Below are positions 14,598-22,547 of a DNA stretch of 28,393 nucleotides, piece by piece. Below the pieces are notes generated by a model. The model saw nothing but the letters and a program-made list of their open reading frames with translations. It was not told where the DNA came from and ran no database searches. Position numbers and translations under genes: made by a program. Source of the stretch: JBCCFK01 sp965262315 (GTDB lineage Bacteria; Actinomycetota; Acidimicrobiia; Acidimicrobiales; UBA8592); NCBI GenBank assembly GCA_965262315.1, contig CBDHFJ010000072.1:1-28393 (forward strand). Reading direction: 5' to 3'. How positions within the stretch are numbered: position 1 is the first letter of the stretch; each line of letters opens with the position of its first letter.

Positions 14598-16004
14598 ATG
14601 TCCCAGGATGGAACCAACTTCGACATGGTCGTGATCGGCGGCGGGCCCGGTGGCTACGGCGCAGCCCTCTACGGAGCCTCGGCCGGGCTCGACGTCGCCC
14701 TGGTCGAGATGGGCAAGCTCGGCGGGACCTGCCTGCACGTCGGCTGTATTCCGGCCAAGGAGCTGCTGGAGACGGCGGCGGTGCTCCGCACGGTCCGCGA
14801 AGCCGAGGAGTTCGGCGTCGGGACGTCCGAGCCCACCCTCGACCTGGGTGTGACCATGGCCCGCAAGCAGCGGGTGATCGACCAGCTGGCGGGCGGCGTC
14901 GGCCAGCTCCTGAAGGGTCGCAACGTCACCGTGTTCAACGGCGTCGGTGTGCTCGGCGCCGGTCATCAGGTGACGATCTCCGGTGGCGAATCGGGCGACG
15001 TCACCATCACCGGGCGCAACGTGGTCCTCGCCAGTGGCTCGAAGCCCCGGACGATCCCGGGCTTCGATGTCGACGGCACCACCATCATGACGTCGGACGA
15101 GTTCCTCTCGATGGAGAAGGTCCCGGCGACGGCAGCGATCATCGGCGGCGGCGCGATCGGCTGCGAGTTCGCCTCCACCCTGGCCGACTTCGGGACCGAG
15201 GTCACCATCCTCGAGGCCCTGCCCAGCATCCTGGCCGGCTGCGACGGTGACGTCACCAAGACGGTCGAGCGGGCATTCAAGAAGCGGGGGATCACGGTCA
15301 AGACGGGCGTGATGGTCAACGGCCACACGCCTCACGCCGGCGGAACCACCCTGGACCTCGGCGACGAGACGCTCGATGTCGAAGTCGTGGTGGTCAGTGT
15401 CGGTCGCCGGCCCTACTCCGACCTGTTGGGGCTCCAGGGCACCGACGTGCAGGTGGACGAGCGCGGATTCGTCGTCGTCGACGACCTGTGCCGGACCCAC
15501 GAACCCGGCGTCTACGCCATCGGCGATCTGGTGGCCACACCCCAGCTGGCCCACATCGGGTTCGCCGAGGCGATCATGGTCATCAAGCACATGCTCGGCG
15601 AGCCTGTCATGCCGATCGACTACGGCAAGGTGCCGTGGGCGATCTACTGCCAGCCCGAGGTGGCCTTCGCCGGTCACACCGAGGAGTCGGCCAGAGAAGC
15701 CGGCTACGACGTGCTCGTCTCCAAGCATCGGTTCTCGGGCAACTCCCGGGCCCTGATCGTCAACGCCACCGATGGCATGGTGAAGATCATCGCCGAGAAG
15801 GAAGCCGACGGGACTGCCGGGCAGATCCTCGGGGTTCACATGGCTGGACCGTGGGTGACCGAGCAGCTCGGCCAGGGCTACCTGGCCGTCAACTGGGAGG
15901 CCACCGTCGACGAGGTCGCGGAATTCATCCAGCCCCACCCCACGTTGAGCGAGCTGTTCGGCGAGTCGGTGTTGGCGATGACCGGCCGGTCGCTGCACGG
16001 CTGA
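14598..16004 (+). CDS. lpdA: Dihydrolipoyl dehydrogenase (E3)
   Basis: This 468-residue FAD/NAD flavoenzyme reoxidises dihydrolipoyl groups of 2-oxoacid dehydrogenase complexes. An N-terminal FAD site VVIGGGPGGYGAAL (11-24) is followed by the redox disulfide GGTCLHVGC (Cys45, Cys50). An NAD site follows (AIIGGGAIGCEFA near 180) and a second FAD motif (VYAIGDL near 310). The C-terminal dimer domain holds the catalytic His447-Glu452 pair in HPTLSE. Length and motifs are those of complete E3 enzymes. It is the first gene of lpd, E2, lipB-lipA, so it serves the same complex. The start is ATG 14598, given by its leaderless promoter. Confidence 0.95.
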   Translation: MSQDGTNFDMVVIGGGPGGYGAALYGASAGLDVALVEMGKLGGTCLHVGCIPAKELLETAAVLRTVREAEEFGVGTSEPTLDLGVTMARKQRVIDQLAGGVGQLLKGRNVTVFNGVGVLGAGHQVTISGGESGDVTITGRNVVLASGSKPRTIPGFDVDGTTIMTSDEFLSMEKVPATAAIIGGGAIGCEFASTLADFGTEVTILEALPSILAGCDGDVTKTVERAFKKRGITVKTGVMVNGHTPHAGGTTLDLGDETLDVEVVVVSVGRRPYSDLLGLQGTDVQVDERGFVVVDDLCRTHEPGVYAIGDLVATPQLAHIGFAEAIMVIKHMLGEPVMPIDYGKVPWAIYCQPEVAFAGHTEESAREAGYDVLVSKHRFSGNSRALIVNATDGMVKIIAEKEADGTAGQILGVHMAGPWVTEQLGQGYLAVNWEATVDEVAEFIQPHPTLSELFGESVLAMTGRSLHG

Positions 16005-16066
16005 CCCGCAGCACGAGTTCTGAGGGCGACACCACACCGACCCGGAGTCCGGAGGTAGGACACCAC

Positions 16067-17872
16067 ATGGCAGACGTCACGATGCCCCAGTTGGGGGAGA
16101 CGGTCACCGAGGGGACGATCACTCGCTGGTTCAAGGCGGTGGGTGATGCCGTTGCCGAGGACGAGGTGCTGTTCGAGGTGTCGACCGACAAGGTCGATTC
16201 CGAGGTGCCGTCGCCGGTTTCCGGCGTGCTGACCGAGATCCGCGTGGCCGAGGGCGACATCGCCGAGGTGGGCCAGGTCCTGGCGGTGGTGTCGGGTGAT
16301 GGCGCGGTTGCCGCGGTGCCTGCCCCCGCGGCGCCGGCTCCCGAGGCCGCGCCCGCACCCGCGCCGGCTCCCGAAGCCGCTCCCGCACCCGAGCCTGCGC
16401 CCGCCCCCGAGCCGGCGCCGGCCGCGAGTGCTGACGTGTCGGGGTCAGCGCCGGGCGGCGCCGCACCTCAGGGCGCTGCCGGCCCAGGTGCCGAGGTGAC
16501 GATGCCCCAGTTGGGGGAGACGGTCACCGAGGGGACGATCACTCGCTGGTTCAAGGCGGTGGGTGATGCCGTTGCCGAGGACGAGGTGCTGTTCGAGGTG
16601 TCGACCGACAAGGTCGATTCCGAGGTGCCGTCGCCGGTTTCCGGCGTGCTGACCGAGATCCGCGTGGCCGAGGGCGACATCGCCGAGGTGGGCCAGGTCC
16701 TGGCGGTGGTGTCGGGTGATGGCGCGGTTGCCGCGGTGCCTGCCCCCGCGGCGCCGGCTCCCGAGGCCGCTCCCGCACCCGCGCCGGTTCCCGAAGCCGC
16801 ACCCGAGCCGGCCGCGGCTCCCGCACCCGCGGCTGCGGTGCCCGATGAGCCCAGCGGTCCGGGCCTCGGCAGCGACCTGCCCCTGTCACCCGTCGTGCGC
16901 CGCCTGATCAACCAGTCGGGAATCGACCCGGCCACCATCACGCCCACCGGGCTGGGCGGACGGATCACCCGCGCGGACGTCGAGCAGGCGATCAGCGCCC
17001 AGGGCCTGTCGACGGCACCGAAGCCCGCGATCGCATCGCCTCCGCCCGCCGCCCCTGCGGCACCCGTCGCGGCGGCCCCTGCACCGGCACCCGCTGCGGC
17101 CCCTGCACCTGCCCCGGCCCCCGAGGCAGCACCTGCGCTGTCCGGCGCTGCGAGCCCCGGCGAGACCCGGGTGCCGATGAACAACATCCGGCGCTTGACC
17201 GGCGATCACATGGTGATGTCCAAGGCGACGTCGCCCCATGTCCTGACCGCGGTGGAAGTGGACTTCGAGAAGGTCGAAGTGGTGCGGCAGCGTCACCGGG
17301 GCGAGTGGAAGTCCGAAGAGGGCTTCAGCCTCACCTATCTGCCGTTCATCGCCCGGGCGGTCGTCGACGCCATCCGTGAGTTCCCACACATCAACGCCAG
17401 CGTGGGTGACAACGAGTTGGTCCTCCACGATGACGTGAACCTGGCCATCGCGGTGGATCTGGACTTCCAGGGGCTGCTCGCGCCGGTGATCAAGGCCGCC
17501 GACTCCAAGCGGCTCCGGCATCTGAGCCGGGAGATCGTCGATCTCGCCAACCGTGCCCGCGACAAGAAGCTGTCCGCCGACGAGATCATGGGTGGCACCT
17601 TCACGATCACCAATCCGGGTCAGTACGGCACGATGATGCAGTTCCCCATCATCAACCAGCCGCAGGTGGCGATCCTGTCCACCGACGGCATCCGCCGCAA
17701 GCCCGTGGTGATCACCGACGAAGCCGGCAACGAGGGCATCGGCATCCATTCGGTGGGCATCCTGGCCCTGGCCTGGGATCATCGGGCGTTCGATGGTGCC
17801 TACGTCGCCGCGTTCCTGGATCATCTGAGGACGATCATCGAGACCAGGGACTGGGAGGCAGAGATCTCGTGA
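16067..17872 (+). CDS. 2-oxoacid dehydrogenase E2 acyltransferase with two lipoyl domains
   Basis: This 601-residue protein is the acyltransferase core of a 2-oxoglutarate (SucB type) or pyruvate/branched-chain complex. It has two almost identical lipoyl domains (about 2-80 and 142-220) with lipoylated Lys42 and Lys182 in STDKVD, each followed by a Pro/Ala-rich linker. A peripheral-subunit (E3-binding) domain follows (about 265-305, SPVVRRLINQSGIDPATI), then a third Pro/Ala linker. The catalytic domain runs from about 365 to 601 with His572 and Asp576 in WDHRAFDGAY. The exact substrate is not determined; E1 is not in the window. The start is ATG 16067, with AGGA 6 nt upstream. The open frame to 15488 overlaps lpd and is not used. 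The stop overlaps the lipB-lipA start (GTGA). Confidence 0.93.
   Translation: MADVTMPQLGETVTEGTITRWFKAVGDAVAEDEVLFEVSTDKVDSEVPSPVSGVLTEIRVAEGDIAEVGQVLAVVSGDGAVAAVPAPAAPAPEAAPAPAPAPEAAPAPEPAPAPEPAPAASADVSGSAPGGAAPQGAAGPGAEVTMPQLGETVTEGTITRWFKAVGDAVAEDEVLFEVSTDKVDSEVPSPVSGVLTEIRVAEGDIAEVGQVLAVVSGDGAVAAVPAPAAPAPEAAPAPAPVPEAAPEPAAAPAPAAAVPDEPSGPGLGSDLPLSPVVRRLINQSGIDPATITPTGLGGRITRADVEQAISAQGLSTAPKPAIASPPPAAPAAPVAAAPAPAPAAAPAPAPAPEAAPALSGAASPGETRVPMNNIRRLTGDHMVMSKATSPHVLTAVEVDFEKVEVVRQRHRGEWKSEEGFSLTYLPFIARAVVDAIREFPHINASVGDNELVLHDDVNLAIAVDLDFQGLLAPVIKAADSKRLRHLSREIVDLANRARDKKLSADEIMGGTFTITNPGQYGTMMQFPIINQPQVAILSTDGIRRKPVVITDEAGNEGIGIHSVGILALAWDHRAFDGAYVAAFLDHLRTIIETRDWEAEIS
16079..16350 (+). repeat. 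Perfect direct repeat, copy 1 (first lipoyl domain)
   Basis: This 272-nt stretch is identical to 16499-16770, offset by exactly 420 nt (140 codons). The match includes all synonymous positions and ends at the first difference, G/T at 16351/16771. It encodes the first lipoyl domain and the first part of its Pro/Ala linker. Such identity in old duplicated domains suggests recent duplication or ongoing gene conversion. Confidence 0.95.
16499..16770 (+). repeat. Perfect direct repeat, copy 2 (second lipoyl domain)
   Basis: This is the second copy of the 272-nt repeat, encoding the second lipoyl domain. Because the offset is a whole number of codons, unequal recombination would delete or add one lipoyl domain without breaking the frame. 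Confidence 0.95.
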
Positions 17873-19611
17873 CCACACGGTCGGAACTCACGCGGCCCGC
17901 GCCGCAGCGGGTGCCGACCGAGCGCGACCGCGAGCTGCACGTTCGCTGGCTGGGCCGCGTCCGCTATCGGGACGCACTGGCCGTGCAGCACCAGCTGTTC
18001 TCCCGAAGCGACGAAAACCACCTCCTGCTCCTCGAGCATCCCCACGTGTTCACCCTCGGTGCCCGCGGCGACAGCTCGAACATCCTGGCGGACCCCGCCG
18101 AGATCAACGCCGAGGTGGTCACGGTCGATCGCGGCGGTGACGTGACCTATCACGGGCCGGGCCAGCTCGTCGGGTACCCGATCCTCACCGTCCCGGGTCG
18201 CCGCGGCGGCGGCATGGCCGACACCGCCCGGTACGTCCACGAGGTGGAGCAGCTGCTGATCGATGCGTTGGGCCGGCTCGGCCTCCCGGGGTGCGGTCGC
18301 CTCGACGACTACCCGGGGGTGTGGGTGGCCCCCGACAGCAGTTCGCCCCGCAAGATCGCCGCGATCGGCGTTCGGCTGTCCCGCGGACGGTCGATGCACG
18401 GGTTTGCGTTGAACGTCGCGCCGGACATGGCCTACTTCGGGGCCATCGTGCCCTGCGGGATCACCGACAAGGCGGTCACGTCGCTGCAGAACGAGGGCCT
18501 CGACGTCGCGATGCAGGAGGTCACCGACGTCGTGGCCGAGCTCGCCGTCGAGCGGTGGGCCGGCACCGCAGGTGCGAGTCGTGCCGACGTCGCGTGGCGG
18601 GTCCGTCCCGACGACCTCAGCGCGTTCACTCGGGGCGAGGGTCCCGGTGCCGTGCCCAAGGTCGGCGACCAGCAGCCGCTGCCGCCGGCGCGCGAGGAAT
18701 CGGTGCCCGTTCGCCTTCTCGGGCGTCTCGCCGAGGCGGGCGTCGACGGGGGGATGCCCATCACCGAGCGCAAACCCGAGTGGATGCGTGTCAAGGCCGA
18801 CATGGGGCCCGACTACCGCCGGCTGAAGGGCGTGATGCGCGAGCTCGATCTGGTGACGGTCTGCGAGGAGGCCGGCTGCCCCAACATCTTCGACTGTTGG
18901 AACGACGGCACGGCGACCTTCATGATCCTGGGCGAGCGCTGCACCCGAAAGTGTGGGTTCTGCCTGGTCGACACCCGCAAGCCCGAGCCCGCCGACCCGG
19001 ACGAGCCGGCACGCGTCGCCGAAGCGGTCGAGAAGATGGGGCTGGACTACGCGGTGGTCACCATGGTGGCCCGCGACGACCTCGACGACGGGGGAGCGGC
19101 CGCGGTTGCCGCCACCATCGACGCGATCCGTGACCGGCGACCGGACGCCCGCGTCGAGGTGCTGATCTCGGACATGCAGGGCGACCCGACGGACCTCCAG
19201 ACCGTGTTCGACGCCAGGCCCGACGTGTTGAACCACAACATCGAGACCGTGGCCCGGTTGCAGCGAGCGGTTCGGCCTTCAGCGGGCTATGCCCGCTCGC
19301 TGGCGGTCCTGGCCCGAGCCAAGCAGGCCGGCCTGGTCACCAAGACGTCGATCATCGTGGGCATGGGCGAGACCCACGACGAAGTGGTGGCCACCCTGGC
19401 CGACCTGCACGCGGTGGGCGTGGACATCGTGACCATCGGCCAGTACCTGCGGCCGACCACCAACCACCTGCCCATCGACCGGTGGTGGCACCCCGACGAG
19501 TTCGCCGAGCTCAAGCGCATCGGTGAGGGGATGGGGATCAGCCACGTCGAGGCCAGCCCGCTGACCCGCAGCAGCTACCACGCCAAACAGGCGGAAGCCG
19601 CCGCCAGGTGA
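17869..19611 (+). CDS. lipB-lipA: Fusion of octanoyltransferase (LipB) and lipoyl synthase (LipA)
   Basis: This 580-residue single frame contains the whole lipoate assembly path. Residues about 25-235 are LipB, which moves octanoate from ACP to a lipoyl domain. It has RGGDVTYHGPGQLVGYP (88-104), Lys162 (RKIAAIG) and Cys196 (PCGITDKAVTSL), the Lys/Cys pair spaced 34 apart as in E. coli. After a linker (about 240-295), residues about 300-580 are LipA, a radical-SAM enzyme that adds two sulfurs. Its auxiliary cluster cysteines are Cys332, Cys337 and Cys343, the radical-SAM triad is CTRKCGFC (358, 362, 365), and the end has RSSYHA (567-572) for the auxiliary iron-sulfur cluster. All key residues are present. 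The GTG start overlaps the E2 stop, so it is coupled to the protein it lipoylates. Confidence 0.95.
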   Translation: MTTRSELTRPAPQRVPTERDRELHVRWLGRVRYRDALAVQHQLFSRSDENHLLLLEHPHVFTLGARGDSSNILADPAEINAEVVTVDRGGDVTYHGPGQLVGYPILTVPGRRGGGMADTARYVHEVEQLLIDALGRLGLPGCGRLDDYPGVWVAPDSSSPRKIAAIGVRLSRGRSMHGFALNVAPDMAYFGAIVPCGITDKAVTSLQNEGLDVAMQEVTDVVAELAVERWAGTAGASRADVAWRVRPDDLSAFTRGEGPGAVPKVGDQQPLPPAREESVPVRLLGRLAEAGVDGGMPITERKPEWMRVKADMGPDYRRLKGVMRELDLVTVCEEAGCPNIFDCWNDGTATFMILGERCTRKCGFCLVDTRKPEPADPDEPARVAEAVEKMGLDYAVVTMVARDDLDDGGAAAVAATIDAIRDRRPDARVEVLISDMQGDPTDLQTVFDARPDVLNHNIETVARLQRAVRPSAGYARSLAVLARAKQAGLVTKTSIIVGMGETHDEVVATLADLHAVGVDIVTIGQYLRPTTNHLPIDRWWHPDEFAELKRIGEGMGISHVEASPLTRSSYHAKQAEAAAR

Positions 19612-19614
19612 GGG

Positions 19615-19635
19615 CCTCCTCGGAGCGCGAGGAGG
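19615..19635 (+). terminator. Candidate terminator after lipB-lipA
   Basis: An 8-bp perfect stem CCTCCTCG/CGAGGAGG with a 5-nt loop stands 3 nt after the stop. There is no U-tract, as is common in high-GC actinobacteria. Confidence 0.5.
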
Positions 19636-19651
19636 TGCAAACGTCTCGGGA

Positions 19652-19702
19652 TTTGTGAAGGGTTCCGGCGCGCCGGAACCCTTCACAGAAACCAGTGGAC
19701 GG
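19652..19702 (-). repeat. Palindromic repeat element, copy 1
   Basis: The core 19654-19687 is a perfect 34-bp palindrome (17-nt arms, no loop) reading TGTGAAGGGTTCCGGCG and its complement. The unit continues as CAGAAACCAGTGGACGG to 19702. The bcp stop starts at 19703, on the minus strand. Copy 2 is at 26660-26710. Both copies lie at the 3' ends of convergent genes. In the stem one C:G pair becomes T:A in copy 2, a paired change that keeps the structure. The T-tract before and A-tract after are opposite to an intrinsic terminator, so a mobile or REP-like element is as likely as a terminator. Confidence 0.85.
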
Positions 19703-20173
19703 TCAGAGTTTGCTGATGATCTCGGCGGCGTGGTCGGCGACCTTCGGGCGCTTGAACACGTGCTGGATCACGCCCTTCTCGTCGATGAGGAAGGTCGTGC
19801 GCTGGAGGCCCATGAAGGTCTTGCCGTAGTTCTGCTTCTCGCCCCACACCCCGTACTTGTCGATGATCTCGTGGTCGGGGTCGGCCACCAGCGGGAAGTT
19901 GAGCTCCTGCTTGGCGGAGAACTTCTCGTGGGAGGCGTCGTCGTCGGGGGACACGCCGATCACGGCGATGCCGTGGTCGGCCAGGGCGTCCAGGTTGTCC
20001 CGCAGATTGCATGCCTGCTTGGTGCAGCCGGGGGTGGCGTCCTTGGGGTAGAAGTACAGCGCCACCTTCTGCCCCTTGTAGGCGGTGAGCTGGACCTTCT
20101 GGCCGTCGAAGGTCTTGGCGGTGAACGCCGGCGCTCTGGTGCCGGCCTCGAGCGGTTGGGGTTTGGCTGCCAT
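19703..20173 (-). CDS. bcp: Bcp-type peroxiredoxin (thioredoxin-dependent thiol peroxidase)
   Basis: This 156-residue cytosolic peroxidase removes peroxides at the expense of thioredoxin. The peroxidatic Cys50 and resolving Cys55 are in PKDATPGCTKQAC (43-55), the Bcp/PrxQ signature. The protein has full family length and a regular C-terminus. ATG 20173 has GAGGAG 5 nt upstream. The gene lies just downstream of the PPOX gene on the same strand, with its own promoter candidate (TAGGCT) that includes the PPOX stop codon. Its 3' end abuts the palindromic repeat at 19652-19702. Confidence 0.95.
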   Translation of the reverse strand: MAAKPQPLEAGTRAPAFTAKTFDGQKVQLTAYKGQKVALYFYPKDATPGCTKQACNLRDNLDALADHGIAVIGVSPDDDASHEKFSAKQELNFPLVADPDHEIIDKYGVWGEKQNYGKTFMGLQRTTFLIDEKGVIQHVFKRPKVADHAAEIISKL

Positions 20174-20202
20174 CTGGGCTCCTCGTGGGGGCGGGGCGGC
20201 CG

Positions 20203-20208
20203 AGCCTA
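20203..20208 (-). promoter_or_regulatory. Candidate -10 box for bcp overlapping the PPOX stop
   Basis: TAGGCT on the minus strand contains the TAG stop of the PPOX gene (20208-20206). Transcription from about 20196 would give a leader of about 23 nt with the GAGGAG site before bcp. Confidence 0.45.
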
Positions 20209-20622
20209 GCGAGCCTCGGCGGCAGCCCAGCCATGCCATTCGGTGGGGGTGACGAGCACGGCGGGTCCGGCGGGCCGATGCTCCCGGTACTGGGGGTGGC
20301 GAGCGACCAGTGCGTCGATCTCGGCGGTCACCGTGCCCGGGTCGCGTTCGGCTGCGGTGCCACGCATGCGGACCCACCACAGCCGGGACCAGTCGTCGTC
20401 ATGGTGGTCGAACAGCACCGTGACCGCTGGGTGCGCAGCGATGTTGGTGAGGCGTTGCAGGCGAGTCGTGGTCTTGGGTTTGTGGTCGACGGCGAAGACC
20501 AGCCGATCGTCGTGGAAGGCGAACACGATCGGGACCAGGTCAACGCGGCCGTCGGCCCGCGTGGTGGCCAGACGGGCGACCGGCGTTCGGTCGACCAGCG
20601 TCCGACAGCGTTCCTCGTCCAT
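20206..20622 (-). CDS. PPOX-class (pyridoxamine oxidase-like) F420/FMN-dependent oxidoreductase
   Basis: This is a 138-residue split-barrel protein. The N-terminal ARLATTRADGRVDLVPIVFAF (about 17-37), AVDHKPKTTTRLQRLTN (about 45-62) and WVRMRGTA (about 88-95) match the TIGR03668-like PPOX family, whose members in actinobacteria use F420 or FMN. The substrate is unknown. ATG 20622 is chosen because it opens the family's usual N-terminus (MDEERCRTLV); upstream frame to 20748 is in the promoter region of the divergent hydrolase. It may be expressed with bcp. Confidence 0.8.
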   Translation of the reverse strand: MDEERCRTLVDRTPVARLATTRADGRVDLVPIVFAFHDDRLVFAVDHKPKTTTRLQRLTNIAAHPAVTVLFDHHDDDWSRLWWVRMRGTAAERDPGTVTAEIDALVARHPQYREHRPAGPAVLVTPTEWHGWAAAEAR

Positions 20623-20682
20623 GTCGCCATGGTGTCGCACCGACGTGACGACAGCCACCCGAGCGGAGCGTCGTCGCCGGGT

Positions 20683-20688
20683 TACCGT
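20683..20688 (+). promoter_or_regulatory. -10 box of leaderless promoter (hydrolase gene)
   Basis: TACCGT is followed by GGTCGCC (7 nt) and the ATG at 20696. No Shine-Dalgarno sequence is present. The layout matches lpd and the micro-ORF. Confidence 0.6.
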
Positions 20689-20695
20689 GGTCGCC

Positions 20696-21370
20696 ATGGC
20701 GGCCACCAGAACCATGCCAGAGCGACTGCTCAGCGAGAGCAGCGCCATCCTGGAGTTCGGCGCGTTCTCGGCCTCGCTCCCGTGGTTCGCGCTCCTGCCA
20801 CGCGGGAGCGGCGAACCGGTGCTGGTGCTGCCGGGCCTGGCCGCGAGCGATCGGTCGACGGCACCGTTGCGTGCAGTACTCCAGGGGCTCGGTCATCGTC
20901 CGCATCGGTGGCGGCTGGGGCGCAACCCGGGTCCGACCCGGAAGGTGCTGGACGGGCTGGTCCAGCGGCTGGAGGTTCTGACGGAACGACACGACCAGCC
21001 GGTCCACATCGTCGGCTGGAGTCTCGGCGGCGCATACGGGCGCGGGCTGGCCCGCCGCCATCCCGACCTGGTCCGCCAGGTGATCACGCTGGGGAGCCCG
21101 ATCCGTTCGATCGAGCGCGAGTACGGGTGGGAGCCGCCGGCGGTGCCCCTCACCAACGTGTACTCCAAGCGGGACGCCGTCGTCCCGTGGCGTGACTCGT
21201 GCGACGTGCCGGGGCCCCGGCGCGAGAACATCGAGATCGATTCGTCGCACCTCGGTCTCGGCCACCACCCCGGCGCCGTGGTCGTCGTTGCCGACCGACT
21301 CGGGCAGGACCTGCACGCCTGGGAGCCGTTCGAGCCGCCCCGGCTGGCCGCTCGACTCTTTCCTGGCTGA
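20696..21370 (+). CDS. Alpha/beta-hydrolase family protein (esterase/lipase-like)
   Basis: This is a 224-residue protein. VLVLPGLAASD (42-52) forms the oxyanion-hole strand, and GWSLGG (107-112) is the nucleophile elbow with Ser109. Asp160 in YSKRDAVVP and His185 in SSHLGLGHH complete a likely catalytic triad. This is a compact, lid-poor hydrolase, similar to lipase/PGAP1-like proteins; the substrate is unknown. ATG 20696 is set by the leaderless promoter; the frame extends upstream to 20243, antisense to the PPOX gene, and that part is not expected to be translated. It is divergent from the PPOX gene. There is a 57-nt gap to the M24 gene. Confidence 0.85.
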   Translation: MAATRTMPERLLSESSAILEFGAFSASLPWFALLPRGSGEPVLVLPGLAASDRSTAPLRAVLQGLGHRPHRWRLGRNPGPTRKVLDGLVQRLEVLTERHDQPVHIVGWSLGGAYGRGLARRHPDLVRQVITLGSPIRSIEREYGWEPPAVPLTNVYSKRDAVVPWRDSCDVPGPRRENIEIDSSHLGLGHHPGAVVVVADRLGQDLHAWEPFEPPRLAARLFPG

Positions 21371-21415
21371 CTTCCTCGCTGACGCCACGATCATGGACCG
21401 GCAACGGTCCGGGCC

Positions 21416-21421
21416 TACGCT
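21416..21421 (+). promoter_or_regulatory. -10 box of leaderless promoter (M24 peptidase)
   Basis: TACGCT is followed by GTGACG and then ATG 21428. The six-base spacing argues for ATG 21428 over the GTG at 21422, which directly abuts the box. Confidence 0.55.
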
Positions 21422-21427
21422 GTGACG

Positions 21428-22531
21428 ATGTTCGTCGAACGGCTGGAACAGGCTCGCACGGCCATGTCGGAGCTGGGGATCGAGGCACTGCTGCTCTCGG
21501 TCGGCGCCGATCTGCCCTACTTCTGCGGCTACGAGGCGATGCCGTTGGAGCGTCTCACGATGTTGGTGGTGCCGCTGGAGGGTGACCCCACCCTGGTGAT
21601 TCCCGAGCTCGAGGTGGCCCGGGTCACCGAACGCCCCGACGTGTTCGGCCTGCGGCCGTGGGGCGAGACCGAGGATCCCATCGAGATCGTGGCCGGCCTC
21701 ATGGGTGCTGCGACAACCGCAGCCATCGGCGACCAGACCTGGTCGCGCTTCACCGTCGATCTCCTCGCGGCGTCGCCCGGGCTGACCCTTCGCCGCGCCA
21801 GTGAGGTCACGTCACCGATTCGAGCGGTGAAGTCCGCCGAAGAGATCGAGCGGCTCCGGACCGCGGCCGCTGCCGTCGACCGGATCGCCACCCGCCTGCA
21901 GGCCGGCGAGATCCCGCTCGTGGGCCAGACCGAGGCGGCGGTGTCGGCCGAGCTGAGCCGCCAGATCGTGGCCGAGGGCCATCATCGGGTGAACTTCGCC
22001 ATCGTCGCCGCCGGCGAGAACGCGGCGAGCCCACACCACCACGCGGGTGATCGGATCATTCGGGAGAACGAAGTGGTGCTGTGTGACTTCGGCGGCACCT
22101 GGATCGGCGACGACGGGGTGGGCTACTGCTCCGATCTGACCCGCTGCGTGTGGACGGGCTCGCCGGATCCCGAGTTCGCCGAGCTCTACGAGGTGCTGTT
22201 CGCCGCGCAGGCGGCCCAGGTCGATGCCGTCGCGGCCGGGGTCGCCGCCCAGGACATCGACCGCATCGGCCGGGGCATCATCGCCGATGCCGGATACGGC
22301 GAGTACTTCGTGCATCGAACCGGCCACGGCATCGGGGTCGAGGAGCACGAAGACCCGTACATCGTCGAGGGCAACGACCAGCCACTGGTGGCCGGCAACG
22401 CGTTCAGTATCGAGCCGGGGATCTACGTGCCCGGCAAGTGGGGGGCGCGCCTCGAGGACATCGTGGTCGCGGCCGAGACCGAGGCCGACCCCATGAACCG
22501 CGTCGACCACCATCTCGCCACATTGGGCTGA
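21428..22531 (+). CDS. M24-family metallopeptidase (Xaa-Pro aminopeptidase-like)
   Basis: This 367-residue cytosolic enzyme cleaves an N-terminal residue, often before proline. An N-terminal creatinase-like domain (1-130) is followed by a pita-bread catalytic domain (about 135-367). The five metal ligands are present: Asp220 (CDFGG), Asp236 (CSDLTR), His300 (TGHGIG), Glu329 (SIEPGIY) and Glu343 (RLEDI). Its length is typical of PepQ/Xaa-Pro dipeptidases, and which of these it is cannot be told from the sequence. ATG 21428 is preferred over the GTG 21422 from promoter spacing. It is followed after 16 nt by a membrane protein gene, perhaps co-transcribed. Confidence 0.93.
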   Translation: MFVERLEQARTAMSELGIEALLLSVGADLPYFCGYEAMPLERLTMLVVPLEGDPTLVIPELEVARVTERPDVFGLRPWGETEDPIEIVAGLMGAATTAAIGDQTWSRFTVDLLAASPGLTLRRASEVTSPIRAVKSAEEIERLRTAAAAVDRIATRLQAGEIPLVGQTEAAVSAELSRQIVAEGHHRVNFAIVAAGENAASPHHHAGDRIIRENEVVLCDFGGTWIGDDGVGYCSDLTRCVWTGSPDPEFAELYEVLFAAQAAQVDAVAAGVAAQDIDRIGRGIIADAGYGEYFVHRTGHGIGVEEHEDPYIVEGNDQPLVAGNAFSIEPGIYVPGKWGARLEDIVVAAETEADPMNRVDHHLATLG

Positions 22532-22547
22532 TCGGCGTCACCAGCCC

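Noticed and set aside
15488..16066. Upstream extension of the E2 frame
   Set aside because: It overlaps lpd in a different frame. ATG 16067 has a good ribosome site and begins the lipoyl domain.
19652..19702. Ordinary intrinsic terminator for bcp or lipB-lipA
   Set aside because: The stem lacks a following U-tract and a T-rich side precedes it, and lipB-lipA already has a separate hairpin at 19615-19635. Terminator action remains possible but not as a standard one.
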